Source: Spirochaetales bacterium
GTDB lineage: Bacteria; Spirochaetota; Spirochaetia; SZUA-6; DRHE01
Direction of reading: 5' to 3'
NCBI GenBank assembly: GCA_030615505.1
Contig: JAUWZD010000026.1
Location: 1-48,133, forward strand
DNA: 48,133 nt
Shown here piece after piece: positions 7,141-18,400 of the stretch. Position numbers and translations under genes: made by a program. The stretch's first letter is position 1; the number at the start of each line of letters is the position of its first letter. The notes beneath the pieces are model-generated. The model did not search any database, was not told where the DNA came from, and saw only the letters and a list, made by a program, of their open reading frames with translations.

Positions 7141-10137
7141 ATGATATACGGCAATAATATTCCCTATGCTCCGGTTCATTTTCACTCCTATTTTACCCTT
7201 GGCCGGGGGTGCCTCTCTCCGGAAGATCTCTGTCGGTACGCACGCAGAGAGGGCTATAAAGCCGTGGGATTAACGGATATCAATAATTTTTACGGACTGG
7301 TGCGTTTTCTCAAAGCTGCGGAGCGTGAGGAAATTAAGCCTGTGGCAGGCATGGTGCTTTCCTCCAAGGGAGCTTCCTCCAGGGGTAAGGAACTCTGCAC
7401 TGCGTACATCATGGAACGGAAGGGCTTTGTCCGGCTGGCAGAGATTGTCACAGACTTAGAACAGACAGACCCCCTGACAAATCTGCTTGAGAAGGGGTGG
7501 GAGGGCCTGGCTCTCCTTTCTGATAATATGAGTCTGCTTGAGAAACTGCGAACCAGGGAAAGGGCGGGGCTGTACATTAAACTGACCTATGGAAAGAGCT
7601 TCATCGGCCTGGTTCGCCGGGCTAAGGAATTGAAGCTTCCCCTCTGTGCCGTGAATGACAGCTACTACATTGAGAACCGGGATCTGGAAATCTGCAATAT
7701 TCTGAGGGCCATAGACCGCATTTGCCTGCTGGAAGATCTGCCCGCCGGCGAAAGGCTCACGGCAGTTCACAAAACGGCCACTGCCATAGAGATGAGGCGT
7801 TACTTTTCCGCTGTTCCGGAAGCCCTGGTTAATACCTGGGCCCTGGTTAGAGAAGCGGAGAGCGGGGAAATCATCAGCAAGCATTATATTTTTCCCAGTT
7901 TTAACGGCTTTACGGAAGCGGAATCTTTTAAAATGCTTAAGCGGCTCTGTTTGGAGGGGGTGAGGAGACGCTACGGCGAGTCCATGAAGCACAAAGAGCG
8001 CACAGGGTTCCGGGAGCGCCTGGAATACGAGCTCTCCATTATCCGAAAAAAGAGGTTTTCCGGTTATTTCCTGGTTGTGCAAGATATTGTCTCCCGGTGT
8101 CCCCGGACCTGCGGCAGGGGGAGCTCGGCTTCGAGCATCGTCTCTTACCTGTTGGGCATTACCCATGTGGACCCGCTCCGCTATAATCTTTTTTTTGAGC
8201 GCTTCCTCAATATGGATAGAAAGGATCCCCCGGATATCGATGTTGATTTTCCCTGGGACGAGCGTGAAAAGGCCTTAAGGTATGTTTTTGAGCGCTACAG
8301 GGGCAGGGCGGGAATGATAGCCGATCATGTAACCTTTGGCCCGAGGTCCTCTATTAGAGAACCTGCTAAGGCCCTGGGAATTCCCGGGGAGGAGATTAAA
8401 AAACTGGTGTGGTTTTACCGGCATGCGGAGTATGACCGGATTCCCCCCTGTCTCCTGGAGGTCGCGGTGAGAATCAGGGGTTTCCCCCATTACCTGGGCA
8501 CGCACTGCGGCGGAGTGGTGATAACTCCGGAACCCATCACGCACTACACCCATGTCCAGGCCTCTCCCCTCGGATACCCTGTTATTGCCTGGGAAAAAGA
8601 TGCTGCCGAAGATGCAGGCCTGGTTAAAATAGATCTTCTGGGGAACCGCTCTTTAGCTGTGCTGCGGGACACGATCAAGTTAGTCAATGATCTTCATGGA
8701 AAAAATATCACCTGGGAGGATTTTAACCCCCTGGACAACAGGGAGACAAGGAAGTTTATAGCCCAGGGAAAAACCCTGGGCGTTTTCTATGTGGAATCTC
8801 CCGCCACCCGGCAGCTTTTGAAGAAGATGCGCAGGGGGGATTTCGAGAATCTGGTTATCGCCAGTTCAATTATCCGGCCGGCTGCCAACCGATTCATCCG
8901 GGAGTTTGTAAAGAGGCTCCACGGTGCATACTATGCTCCCCTTCATCCCCGGCTGAAAGAAACCCTTAAGGAGACCTATGGGATTTTAGTGTACCAGGAA
9001 GATGTCTCCCGGGTCGTTATGGATATTGCCGGTTTTTCTCCGGGCGAGGCCGACAGGCTGCGTAAAACGCTCACCAAGAAGGACAGGCTGCTCAGGATTG
9101 CGAATTTTAAAGAGAAGTTTTTTCAAAGGGGCAGGAGCAGGGGAATCGCAAATGCGGTGCTTGAAGAAATCTGGGATATGATCCTCTCTTTTGAGGGCTA
9201 TTCCTTCTGCAAGGCGCACAGCGCTTCCTACGCTTTAGTCTCCTATAAACTTTCCTATTTAAAGTGCTTCAATACACTCGAGTTTCTTGCCTCTGTGATT
9301 AACAATGGCGGCGGTTATTATACCCGGCAGACTTATCTTAACGAATGCCGCAGGTTGGGATTCCGGATCCTCCCTCCGGATGTGAACAGGAGTCAGATTC
9401 TCTATACAGTGGAAGACGGAGCCTTGAGGCTCGGCATGGGACAGCTTAGGGATATAAGCAGGAAGATGATCGAAAGAATCGTAACCGAAAAAAATGAAAA
9501 CGGGGACTTTGTGGATTTTCCCGATTTTCTAAAGAGAATCTCCCCCGGATTTCCCGAACTCCGGATACTGATCCGGTCAGGATCCCTGGATTCAATTTCC
9601 GGAGGGTTGACACGGCCCCAGTTGTTCTGGGCCTTTTTCCGGATGGACGGGGGGAAGGGGCTTTTCTTGTGCCCCCCTGTCCCGAAATCTGTCGGAGATT
9701 ACTCCGATACAATGAAACTCATGGATGAAGTCCGCACCCTGGACCTGGTGATCTCCTGCCACCCCCTGTCGATCTTTGCTGAGAGGGTTGCTTCTCTGTC
9801 TAAAAGAGAACAATTTCCTACTTTGATTTCCTCTAAAGAGATCCCTGCCTGCAAAAATAAGAGGGTGAGCCTGGCAGGCCTTCTGGTTACGGGCAAGGAG
9901 GTATTCACGAAAAACAAAGAGCGCATGGTCTTTGTTAGTTTTGAGGATGAATACTCTATCTATGAAACGGTTTTTTTCCCTGATGCCTTTAAGAGATATT
10001 ATTCGATGATTGATGAGGGAGGCGACCCTTCAGGGGGAGTATTTCTGCTTTCAGGCATTGTTGAAGAGGATTTGGGAGCCCTGAGCATCAATGTGGATGG
10101 AATTATTAAGATCCGGGAGGAAAACCCGCCTGTTTGA
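7141..10137 (+). CDS. Short PHP-type DNA polymerase III alpha-like polymerase (DnaE2/ImuC-like)
   Basis: The protein has 998 residues from ATG 7141; a TTG at 7099 would add 14 residues with no obvious function. It is shorter than replicative DnaE (about 1160), close to error-prone DnaE2/ImuC. Order: PHP domain (APVHFHSYFTLG at 10-21), polymerase core with PDIDVDF at about 364-370 and VKIDLLGNRS around Asp498, matching the three catalytic Asp of the C-family, then helix-hairpin-helix and C-terminal OB-like parts. The PHP motif reads GLTDINNFYGLV where many members have TDH, so a metal-binding His is missing and proofreading by this domain is doubtful. No imuA, imuB or SOS box was seen beside it. 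The role is probably translesion or repair synthesis, by inference. Confidence 0.88.
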   Translation: MIYGNNIPYAPVHFHSYFTLGRGCLSPEDLCRYARREGYKAVGLTDINNFYGLVRFLKAAEREEIKPVAGMVLSSKGASSRGKELCTAYIMERKGFVRLAEIVTDLEQTDPLTNLLEKGWEGLALLSDNMSLLEKLRTRERAGLYIKLTYGKSFIGLVRRAKELKLPLCAVNDSYYIENRDLEICNILRAIDRICLLEDLPAGERLTAVHKTATAIEMRRYFSAVPEALVNTWALVREAESGEIISKHYIFPSFNGFTEAESFKMLKRLCLEGVRRRYGESMKHKERTGFRERLEYELSIIRKKRFSGYFLVVQDIVSRCPRTCGRGSSASSIVSYLLGITHVDPLRYNLFFERFLNMDRKDPPDIDVDFPWDEREKALRYVFERYRGRAGMIADHVTFGPRSSIREPAKALGIPGEEIKKLVWFYRHAEYDRIPPCLLEVAVRIRGFPHYLGTHCGGVVITPEPITHYTHVQASPLGYPVIAWEKDAAEDAGLVKIDLLGNRSLAVLRDTIKLVNDLHGKNITWEDFNPLDNRETRKFIAQGKTLGVFYVESPATRQLLKKMRRGDFENLVIASSIIRPAANRFIREFVKRLHGAYYAPLHPRLKETLKETYGILVYQEDVSRVVMDIAGFSPGEADRLRKTLTKKDRLLRIANFKEKFFQRGRSRGIANAVLEEIWDMILSFEGYSFCKAHSASYALVSYKLSYLKCFNTLEFLASVINNGGGYYTRQTYLNECRRLGFRILPPDVNRSQILYTVEDGALRLGMGQLRDISRKMIERIVTEKNENGDFVDFPDFLKRISPGFPELRILIRSGSLDSISGGLTRPQLFWAFFRMDGGKGLFLCPPVPKSVGDYSDTMKLMDEVRTLDLVISCHPLSIFAERVASLSKREQFPTLISSKEIPACKNKRVSLAGLLVTGKEVFTKNKERMVFVSFEDEYSIYETVFFPDAFKRYYSMIDEGGDPSGGVFLLSGIVEEDLGALSINVDGIIKIREENPPV

Positions 10138-10180
10138 TATGATGCAGGGACGGCAAAATATAAACAGCGAAACTTATACC

Positions 10181-10209
10181 TTGACATACGGCATCCCTGT
10201 AATTATTGT
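10181..10209 (+). promoter_or_regulatory. Sigma-70-like promoter of the two-TM protein gene
   Basis: TTGACA (10181-10186), 17 bases, then TATTGT (10204-10209). It lies just after the polymerase gene and supports the downstream ATG at 10247 as the true start of the next gene. Confidence 0.6.
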
Positions 10210-10246
10210 TTTTATAGGGAATTCTTTTTTTAGAGAATGGGGAGTA

Positions 10247-11029
10247 ATGGCGGAGAAAGAGAGATTATATATTTTTCATATATTTCGCAAGGATAATAAG
10301 GCGCTGTTTCTTCATCCTTTCCTGACGCCGGGGAAGCTGGTTAGCAATCTGGAGAAGAGCGACATTGTGGGCCGGTATGGAATGGAACCCCGGGTTGAAG
10401 CCCTCACCATGTTCAGGAATGAGCTCTACAGAGAGATCGAAGTTGGTGTTAAACGCTGGCTCAGTGATGTGCGGTTTATTCCTAAATTCTTTATCTCTTC
10501 AGGTGTTTTTTTAGTCGCCTATTTTATTATGTCTTTTGTAATAAGGGATCCTCTGCCTGTACTGGATGAGCTAGCCATCGGTTTAGGTGCGGCCATTGTA
10601 ACCTATATTCTTATAGGCAAAAGGGACATGACTTCGAAGGCGGCAACTAAGAAACGCATGGATTTAAGAGTAATGGTCGATAGGATTACCTTTAAGGAGA
10701 GCAACTTTGTGAAGATGGTAGAGTCTGCCCTGCAGAGGAACGAAGGGGGAAGTATAGAAGAAGTCATAGGGCAGATCGTTGAGCCTTCCATGCAGGAATT
10801 GGGTGACCCCTATAAGGAAGAGGCCAGCCTGTTTATCCAGATGCTGGAGAACCAGTTTGACTTTAAAAAGCTTAGGAAAGAGGAAAAGATCCTCAAAAAC
10901 TATATGAATAAGAGTAAACCGGGCAATGAGATTAAGAATATTGTAAAAATGATTGAGTCTAAAAAACTTGATTTTCCCCTTTACGCAGTATATAAGAGCT
11001 TTAAAAAGACTGTTTCCAGTTTAAAATAA
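10247..11029 (+). CDS. Membrane protein with two TM segments and long helical tail, unknown function
   Basis: The protein has 260 residues. The frame is open farther upstream, but a promoter at 10181-10209 lies inside that stretch, so ATG 10247 (MAEKERLYIFHIFRKD) is preferred. GGAG lies only two bases before it, so the ribosome site is not ideal. Residues about 80-102 and 108-125 are two hydrophobic segments (FIPKFFISSGVFLVAYFI and IGLGAAIVTYILIG). The remaining 135 residues are charged and helical, ending in many Lys, and probably cytoplasmic. I recognise no named family; it looks like a lineage-specific spirochaetal protein. It converges on the UPF0164 gene, whose stop is 14 bases away. Confidence 0.75.
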   Translation: MAEKERLYIFHIFRKDNKALFLHPFLTPGKLVSNLEKSDIVGRYGMEPRVEALTMFRNELYREIEVGVKRWLSDVRFIPKFFISSGVFLVAYFIMSFVIRDPLPVLDELAIGLGAAIVTYILIGKRDMTSKAATKKRMDLRVMVDRITFKESNFVKMVESALQRNEGGSIEEVIGQIVEPSMQELGDPYKEEASLFIQMLENQFDFKKLRKEEKILKNYMNKSKPGNEIKNIVKMIESKKLDFPLYAVYKSFKKTVSSLK

Positions 11030-11043
11030 ACGAAAAGTAAATA

Positions 11044-12276
11044 TCATTCACCTATCCGCATTCGGTCCTGCATCGTCTTTTGCAGTTCCAGTGCCTTTAA
11101 GGCGGTCTTGATGTTCTCCCTGGCGGGAAGAAACCCAGGATCTATTTCAAGCACCTTTTCCCAGTACTGTATTGCCACAGAAAGTTCTCCGCGGGCATAG
11201 GATTCCAGACCGGTTAAATAGAGCTCCTCAACCCGGCTTTGCTGAGCCAATCTTCCCCTATCTCCTAAATTGATCTTGGCTTCTACACTAAACTTGTCAA
11301 GGGGATTAAGTCCGCCGCTTAAATCCAGGTTGTAGTTTACGACAAAACTGACTTTCTCAAGATCCAAAGAACTTCCAATACTGATGCGGGGGTTATCACC
11401 TTTAAATTGAAAGCCGCTCTGTATGGATAAGAAGTTGGTTACAGCAACATCCACGCCGCTGGCAAAATACCAGTGCTGGGCAGGGAAGTCTTCGGGATTG
11501 AAGCTTAAAGGTAGATTGAAATCTACGGCAATAGTGAGAGGATTAAGAGGAGAATAGGCAATTCCGAAAGTGGCCACAGTGGGTAAGGGCTCATCCAGGG
11601 CAGGCAGGCCCAGGTTCTTGATAACAGCGCCGATTGAGAAATTCTTTTTGCGGGCTATATAGTATTTGAGGAGGTTTATCCTGGTTAATATGCCTATATC
11701 AACCATAGCTGTAATTGCAGATTGGTCCGGGTATATGGCAGAAGGTATATTTCTGTAGGCAGCTTTCAACGTGGTACCCAGGGACAACCCGGAGAAGTGA
11801 TAACTGGAAAAGAAATTGTAAGAAATATTCATGGAGGCGATTGTCTCAGAGATATATCCCTTGCTTTCTCGGGCTCCCCACTCATTGTATTCTGTAAACG
11901 GTATATAGAGAAATTTGCCGCCAAATCCGATCCCCAGGTCATTATAACGGACCGTGTAAATTACGCTTTCGATATTCGAATCTGCGATCCAGCTGTGATG
12001 AAAAAAGGAAAGCTCACTCATTTCCAAAGTGGAGCTCCCGGCCGGATTAGCCTCAATATAACCTGAATCCCAGGCTACCGCCGTATAGGCTGTGCCCATT
12101 CCTTCATATTTCCCGCCCATGGGAATGAGCAGTGTAGGAAAAATAGTGAGCCCTGCATTTGGGTCTCCAAATGAGGAGAAGGCTTCACTCCAATTATGGT
12201 AAAAATCCGCAAAATCGGCAGAAGCTGAGAAAATTCCGATAGATAATAGTATAATCAGGACTATAAATCGCTTCAT
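11044..12276 (-). CDS. UPF0164 family outer-membrane barrel with C-terminal TPR
   Basis: The protein has 410 residues. A signal peptide ends near residue 20 (GIFSASA|DFADF). The body has the UPF0164 hallmarks known from Treponema: MGGKYEGMGTAYTAVAWDSG, EANPAGSS, then alternating strands with aromatic ends (YNDLGIGFGGKFLYIPF). The family is modelled as FadL-like outer-membrane beta-barrels. Unlike a plain barrel, it ends with about 65 residues of TPR-like helices (ELYLTGLESYARGELSVAIQ and the matching helix), probably periplasmic. It is transcribed away from the TPR/phosphatase pair. Transport of a hydrophobic substrate is family-based inference. In Treponema pallidum, from memory, UPF0164 genes also sit near a SpoIIE-type phosphatase gene. 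Confidence 0.88.
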   Translation of the reverse strand: MKRFIVLIILLSIGIFSASADFADFYHNWSEAFSSFGDPNAGLTIFPTLLIPMGGKYEGMGTAYTAVAWDSGYIEANPAGSSTLEMSELSFFHHSWIADSNIESVIYTVRYNDLGIGFGGKFLYIPFTEYNEWGARESKGYISETIASMNISYNFFSSYHFSGLSLGTTLKAAYRNIPSAIYPDQSAITAMVDIGILTRINLLKYYIARKKNFSIGAVIKNLGLPALDEPLPTVATFGIAYSPLNPLTIAVDFNLPLSFNPEDFPAQHWYFASGVDVAVTNFLSIQSGFQFKGDNPRISIGSSLDLEKVSFVVNYNLDLSGGLNPLDKFSVEAKINLGDRGRLAQQSRVEELYLTGLESYARGELSVAIQYWEKVLEIDPGFLPARENIKTALKALELQKTMQDRMRIGE

Positions 12277-12333
12277 TCCGTATTAAGTATACAACAATTA
12301 AGTATTATTATCCAGATTATCGGCATACTTTCA

Positions 12334-12362
12334 CTGACGTTTTTAGTCGATAATGGTATAAA
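12334..12362 (+). promoter_or_regulatory. Promoter of the TPR/phosphatase operon
   Basis: CTGACG (12334-12339), 17-base spacer, TATAAA (12357-12362). It lies in the 119-base divergent gap between the UPF0164 gene and the large repeat protein. Confidence 0.5.
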
Positions 12363-12395
12363 CTAGTATATAGAAGGAATAAAGGATTTAGGAGA

Positions 12396-15300
12396 GTGAG
12401 GATACAGCCCGGAGCGGTAAAAATAGTATTCTTTTTTCTCTTGTTCTGGTTGTTTCTGCCCTGCTTTATGTTTGCCGGGGGCAGCAGGGAACAGGAATCT
12501 TTAGAGAAACTTCGCCAGGCGGAAAAACTCTTTGAAGAGAAGAAATATAATGAGTCTATTATTCTTCTAACGGAAGTTGCAAGAAGTGATCCTGATAAAT
12601 TTGATGCAGTAGAAAAGATAATGCAGAAAATCAGAAGTATCAGGACTGAATACAATTCTGTACATGAAGAGCTGATAGATACACTTTTTGTGGATTACGA
12701 TCCAAAGCGGGCCCTTGAACTGATTGATATTATGCAGGAGATGGATCCGAATCCTAACGAGGCAACGGTCAGATCCCTGGCACAGGCAAAAGCGGGTACT
12801 GAATTAATATACTTTTTAAACCTGTTTAATGAAATTATGGATGCAAGCCTTGCAATGCTTGAAAGAGGAGAGTTTATTAATGCAGTAGATAATTATCTTA
12901 GAGGATACACAATTCATAGAGAGAATTTTGATAAGGCCGATTACGGCAATATTATTAAGAATTCCGTAGAAAATTCTCTAAACACTGTAAAACATGAATC
13001 ATCGGAATTTAAGCTTCTAAGCGCCCGGTTAAGCAAAACCGGAGAGAATTTAAAGAAAAGTTATCAAATAGAAAACATGCTTGAATCTATCTTTTCAGAT
13101 CTGAATGAGCTGTTATTTATTAAGAGCGGGGTAGAAAATGCGGCATTAAATTTCCGGGCTCAGAACAGGCAGATAAAGAAAACAAGTGCTGAAGGTAAGT
13201 ATGACCTTTTCCTTCACTTCGCCGGTCAATTGGCCCTTGGCCGGCCAAAGGCGGGAGTCAGAGAAGGAATCGTAAGTACAATGGAGCTGATGTGGGAATC
13301 TGAAGCTCCGGAGATTAATGCTCAAATAGTACAAACCGGGGATAATTTCTATTCAATGGGACTTAATAGCTTTCGAAACAAGGATTATAAGTCCGCACAG
13401 AGCAGCTTCCAAATGGCAAATAGTGTTTATTTTACAGCCTTAGATATACAGGCAATGTGGGCCGCAAATCTGAAACTCTCTCCGCACTATATCCTGGATG
13501 AGCGGAGTCAGAGTATCGTACAGAATCAGCTTCCTCCTCTATTGAGAATTCAAGAAAAGCTAAAAGAAGTTAGAGATTATCAAGTCCTTATCAATACGGC
13601 TTCAAGCATAGATGAGCTATTTAAAGAAGATAGAGCCATTACTGATCAATTTATAGCAGCGCGGGATCAGGTATCTGAATATAAGCATAATATGGACAAT
13701 GGAAAAAGAGTCTGGCAGGATGAAATCAGGCGCTATCAGGAAATTTCACTGATAGGTTACGATGTGAGCGAGCATGAAAAACAGGCTGAGGTAATGATTT
13801 CGGAATTTGACTCATATATAATCTTTCTGGAGAATACTGATGTTAATTTTCTAAAATCTATTATTAAATTGGAGATGCAGGGCTGGCCGGAGAATTTTGA
13901 AGCCTCCAGCAAGAAATATGAAGAAGGTCATATATTCCAGGAAGGTATAGAAGTTGCACTGGAACTGATCAAAGATTCTGATGGGAATGTAATTGAAACC
14001 CCTTCGAGAATTGAGAAGTACCCTGACCGTGCTTTAGCTATTTTCGAACCACTGGTTGAAGATCTTTCTCAATTAAGCAATTTAATCGAGGTGCAGCTCC
14101 CCAGGGGCTTGAGCGATCAGGATTACCTGTTAAAAGCTGCGGATCTGCAGGAACAGCTAAAGAGCGTTGGAGATCTAAAGAATGATGTGGAGTCCTTACT
14201 GGCAGAACTGGATCAGAGAATTCAGAAGGCACGGAACGATGTTCTCCAGGCAGAGAGGTTTAAGCGAGAGGGGAATCTCCGGTTTCAGAAGGCTGAAGCC
14301 GATATTGCCAGAGAGAGATTCGAGCATGCCAGAGATAATATAGAAGGAGCGGGCGTTGCTTTTGGCCGGTCTCTCTCCTTTAAGGAGGATGCAGAGCTGC
14401 GCAGTACATGGGATAAAAGACTCACAGCGCTGTCTAACCAGATAGTGGAAGCAGAGAATCAAAAAGTTGTACGCGAGGTAAGGGTCTTGATCACCAGGGC
14501 CAGGAGATTGTACGACCATAATGAATTTATAGGCGCGGAACAGGCAATGCTCAAAGCCCGGTCCAGGTGGGCGGACACCAATAATGAGGAGAACGAAGAG
14601 ATTATTGACTGGCTCATTATTTTCCGCCGTGCTTTAGAAGCCAATACTGGCCGGGAAATAACTGAAACAGATCCTCTCTTTACCGAGATGAGCCAGCTCT
14701 ACAACCTGGCCACAGAGGATTATATAGCAGCACGAGAACTCCTGGAACAGGGTAGGGAGAGGGAAGCCCTGGAGCGTTTAAGGAGGGCAGAGGTAAAACT
14801 TGAACAGATCAAGTATTCATTTCCTTATAACCGGGAGGCACGCAATCTTTCATTAAAGATCGCCCAATTGGAAGACCAGGAGGGATTTTCAAAGCGGCTG
14901 ACCGCGCTCTATAATGAGGCAGTGCAGAAGATCGACACTAATCCCAAAGATGCCTATGTTGACTTAAAAGATCTGGAAGAGTTTAAACCGGATTATCCGG
15001 GGCTAAGGAACAAACTATACGCTCTGGAGATTAAGCTGGGAATGAGGATTCTACCCACCGACCCTGCCAAAATTGCACAATCCAGGGAACTTACCGAGCA
15101 AGCGAGGCAGATAGTTGTAAAAGCCGAAAGGGATCTTTACCCGGTAGCTTTGGAACAGTTGAACAGGGCTATTGAACTGGATCCGAATAACAGGCAGGCT
15201 ATTAATTATAAGGATAGAATCCAGATTGACATGGGAGGCACCAGACAGGCGGTTTTATCCAGCGATGCCGACCGGCAGTACCGGGAAGCTGAGGAAAAAT

Positions 15301-15419
15301 TTCTTGAAGGTAATTATTTTGAGGCTTTGGTGATTGTAGATAGACTGCTGCGGGATCCGAATAACAAGAAATACAGACCCCTTTTAGATTTAAAGAATAG
15401 GATCGACACCAAGATATGA
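12396..15419 (+). CDS. Giant periplasmic TPR/coiled-coil protein
   Basis: The protein has 1007 residues with a GTG start; GGAG is only one base away, so an odd initiation is possible. Residues about 8-28 are a hydrophobic signal sequence ending in MFAGGSRE, with no lipobox Cys. The rest is charged and helical: TPR-like pairs near residues 35-70 (KLRQAEKLFEEKKYNESIIL), a coiled-coil middle and more TPR pairs to the end (ADRQYREAEEKFLEGNYFEAL). The stop overlaps the start of the phosphatase gene (ATGA), so translation is coupled and the products probably work together, perhaps as a periplasmic scaffold or sensor for the propeller domain of the next protein. That pairing is inference. Confidence 0.82.
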   Translation: MRIQPGAVKIVFFFLLFWLFLPCFMFAGGSREQESLEKLRQAEKLFEEKKYNESIILLTEVARSDPDKFDAVEKIMQKIRSIRTEYNSVHEELIDTLFVDYDPKRALELIDIMQEMDPNPNEATVRSLAQAKAGTELIYFLNLFNEIMDASLAMLERGEFINAVDNYLRGYTIHRENFDKADYGNIIKNSVENSLNTVKHESSEFKLLSARLSKTGENLKKSYQIENMLESIFSDLNELLFIKSGVENAALNFRAQNRQIKKTSAEGKYDLFLHFAGQLALGRPKAGVREGIVSTMELMWESEAPEINAQIVQTGDNFYSMGLNSFRNKDYKSAQSSFQMANSVYFTALDIQAMWAANLKLSPHYILDERSQSIVQNQLPPLLRIQEKLKEVRDYQVLINTASSIDELFKEDRAITDQFIAARDQVSEYKHNMDNGKRVWQDEIRRYQEISLIGYDVSEHEKQAEVMISEFDSYIIFLENTDVNFLKSIIKLEMQGWPENFEASSKKYEEGHIFQEGIEVALELIKDSDGNVIETPSRIEKYPDRALAIFEPLVEDLSQLSNLIEVQLPRGLSDQDYLLKAADLQEQLKSVGDLKNDVESLLAELDQRIQKARNDVLQAERFKREGNLRFQKAEADIARERFEHARDNIEGAGVAFGRSLSFKEDAELRSTWDKRLTALSNQIVEAENQKVVREVRVLITRARRLYDHNEFIGAEQAMLKARSRWADTNNEENEEIIDWLIIFRRALEANTGREITETDPLFTEMSQLYNLATEDYIAARELLEQGREREALERLRRAEVKLEQIKYSFPYNREARNLSLKIAQLEDQEGFSKRLTALYNEAVQKIDTNPKDAYVDLKDLEEFKPDYPGLRNKLYALEIKLGMRILPTDPAKIAQSRELTEQARQIVVKAERDLYPVALEQLNRAIELDPNNRQAINYKDRIQIDMGGTRQAVLSSDADRQYREAEEKFLEGNYFEALVIVDRLLRDPNNKKYRPLLDLKNRIDTKI

Positions 15420-18400
15420 TAGCGAGAGTTTATTCTTTCTTTAGAGTATTAATTTACCCCCTATTGTTTTTAATTGTCCTGACCATCTCATACACCCAGA
15501 GGTCCCAAAGTCTCTACTGGGAGGAGCCCGTAATTATTCTTGAATCGGGAGCCAGGTTTCCCAATGCCGTTTCAGGGGGCGAGTTAACTGCCGTGGTCTG
15601 GCAGGAGTATATTCCTTCGGGTAGAGAAAAGGGAGATGTCTACCTCTCTATTCAAACCAGCATGAATGTAAAAGATGCAAAGGCATGGCAGGTCAACAGG
15701 CGCTTTGCCGGCCCCTATCCCGCTCAGCAACGAGAGGCCCCCATTTTCTCTCTAGCCATGAACAAACAGGGCAGGATCTTCTTAGCAATTGCTCAAGCGG
15801 AGAACAGTACGCAAGTATTATCCTCATCAGATAACGGCCAAAGCTTCCAGTCCCTGAATATATTAAAAGCTGTATACAGTGGAGAAAGCCTTACCACTTT
15901 AGCACCCAATATTTTACTAACTGATTCAGGGAATCTGCTTCTGTTTTTGACCCAGCAAAGCGGTAATTTTTTGGCCATTCACTATGCTGTTTCCCGGGAT
16001 GGAGTAAATTGGAGCAATTTCAAGCCTCTGGTTAAAGATGAGGACCTGCTTATAAACTTTCTCCCCCATCATACATCACTTTACGGACGGGAGTACGTTG
16101 TCTTTCAGGGACTCCCATCCGGGCCAAGACAAAATTATCAGCTCTATATGAAAATAAGCAGTGATGGGGGCAATACATGGGGCCAGGCCATAAGCATCAG
16201 TTTTAATGAATTGATTGACGGTAAGCTCCAGGAATTAAGTCAATTTATCAATCAACGACCCTTTATTGCTGCTTTAAATGGGAAAATCGGTTTGACCTGG
16301 GAGCGTCAATTCGGAGGAAGGCCCCCCCGGATTTACTACGGTGAACTCGACACATCAGGGAAATTAATCGGAGTACCGGAACCGATAACGGAGGGATCAT
16401 CAGCTCATTTCCCGCAGATTATAAGGATCAAAAATCAGACCTATCTCTTCTGGTTTGATAACCGCCGGGGCGACGATCATATATTCGTTGCAGAAAAAAC
16501 GGAACTGGGCTGGTATAATATTAAGGATTTAAGTAATTTAGAAGGAATCTCGAGGTTTGCCCGTCCAGTACGGCTCGATGATAATTTGTATCTATTCTGG
16601 GAAAATCAGGTAGCCGGCACCTCAAAGTTAATCTTTCTGCAGCCGGATCAGACAGTTATTATGCCTTCATTACAAGCAGTTGGTTTTGATCCGAAGAGGG
16701 AATCAAAGCAGGATTCTGTGCTTATTCGCTGGACTGTACCATATGATCCCTCCGGAATTGATGTGTTGAGCTATGTCTGGTCCCAAAATCCTCAAGCTTC
16801 GCCTGAAATGGGAATAACGGTTCTGCCGGATAGAACATCAGTCAAATTGCAGGCTGATAAAGATGGAACCTGGTATTTCCGTCTTGCTGCACTGGATTAT
16901 GCTTTAAACTGGTCAGAACCGGCAACTATCTCTTTTACCCGGGATACAACACCCCCGGGAAGTGTCGAGATCATATGGCCGGATACCGATCCGGACGGCT
17001 TTCTGATATCAAATACATTTGAAATTTCCTGGCATCCCCCGGCAGATGGGGAAGCAGCCGGCTATTCGTACTCTCTTAAGTTCCTCGGCTCCAAGAAGAA
17101 GGGCCCGGAGACAGCAGAGATTCATCCTGTACCCAGGAGGATCATGGCAACGGATCCCTTTGAGTCTTTTAATAACCAGGATAACGGCTATTGGGCTTTG
17201 TCAGTTGCCGCTATAGACAGGGCAGGAAATGTAGGGAAAGCGGATATTATCTTCTTGGAGCTTAATAAGTATATTCCTGTGACCTATATTACCTATGTGG
17301 ATGCTAAAAGAGATCCTACGGGAAGTGTAAATCTCAGGATACTGGGCAGAGGTTTTTCAAAGGGCGGATTGGTTTCACAGGTCATTCTGGACCGTGATGG
17401 AATGCAGCCATTTGATTATTCATTCGGGCTTAAAGACGGCTTCTTCCGTGTCAATTCCGATCGGGTCATTGCTGATCTCAATTTAGTGGATTTTGAACAG
17501 GGCCTCTACAGGGTGGGTCTTAATCACCCCTTAAGGGGCCTATACTTTACAACACCGCTTTTAAAGCTTGAGCCCCAGGGGACTATCAAGTTTGGTAATT
17601 TCAGCATCAGTTATAAGGAGCCCTGGAAGAAGGTAAATCGTGCTTCACTTTTTTTCTCAGTGAATGATCTGGTTATCTGGCTGATCGTCTTCTTCCTCTT
17701 CTTTTTGGTTCTAATATCGATTAAGAAAATGGCTTCCTTGGTCAGGGAAGGGCAGGTATTAAGGGGTGAAATACTGGCCGTGATTCAGGGAAAGGCCCCG
17801 GTCTTTATAAAGGAAAAAAGAATGAAAGAGTTAAAGCGACAGGGATTAGGATTGAGGCTTAAATTTACAATGTTAACAACTGTTCTGGTTATTCTCATTG
17901 TATTAATAGTCTCTATCCCTTTAAGCGTTTTTATGATCGATACCCAGCGGAATATTCAGGCCGAAGGGCTGTTCCAGCGTGGTGAGGTTATTCTGGGCAG
18001 CCTTGCTTCGGGCGCTGCTACCAACCTTCCGCGCGGAGATGCCGGCAGAATTGACCTCGGGCTTCTGCCTCGACAGATATCTGCTATGGAAGAAGCGGAG
18101 TTTGCCACTATTGCGGGCTTGAGAGCGGATGATCCCGATAATTTTGACTATGTCTGGGCCACCAATGACCCAGAGATAAGTAATAAGATCGGAGGACAGA
18201 ACTACCGCCAGGGAGAGGTCAGAATTGAGGATGAGATATCACCCATGGCCATATCTTTGGAGAAGCAGATTAACAGTCAGGCTAGGGAAGCACTGGCAAC
18301 ATTAGCGCCGGAAATTGATAAATTGTCTGTTGAGGCAAGGCAACTGGCAAGGCAGTTGGCTGTAACACCGAATCAGGATCTGAGCCAGAGATTAATTGAA

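Noticed and set aside
7456..8166. 236-residue minus-strand frame inside the polymerase gene
   Set aside because: Antisense shadow of a GC-rich coding frame; the plus-strand protein carries conserved catalytic motifs throughout.
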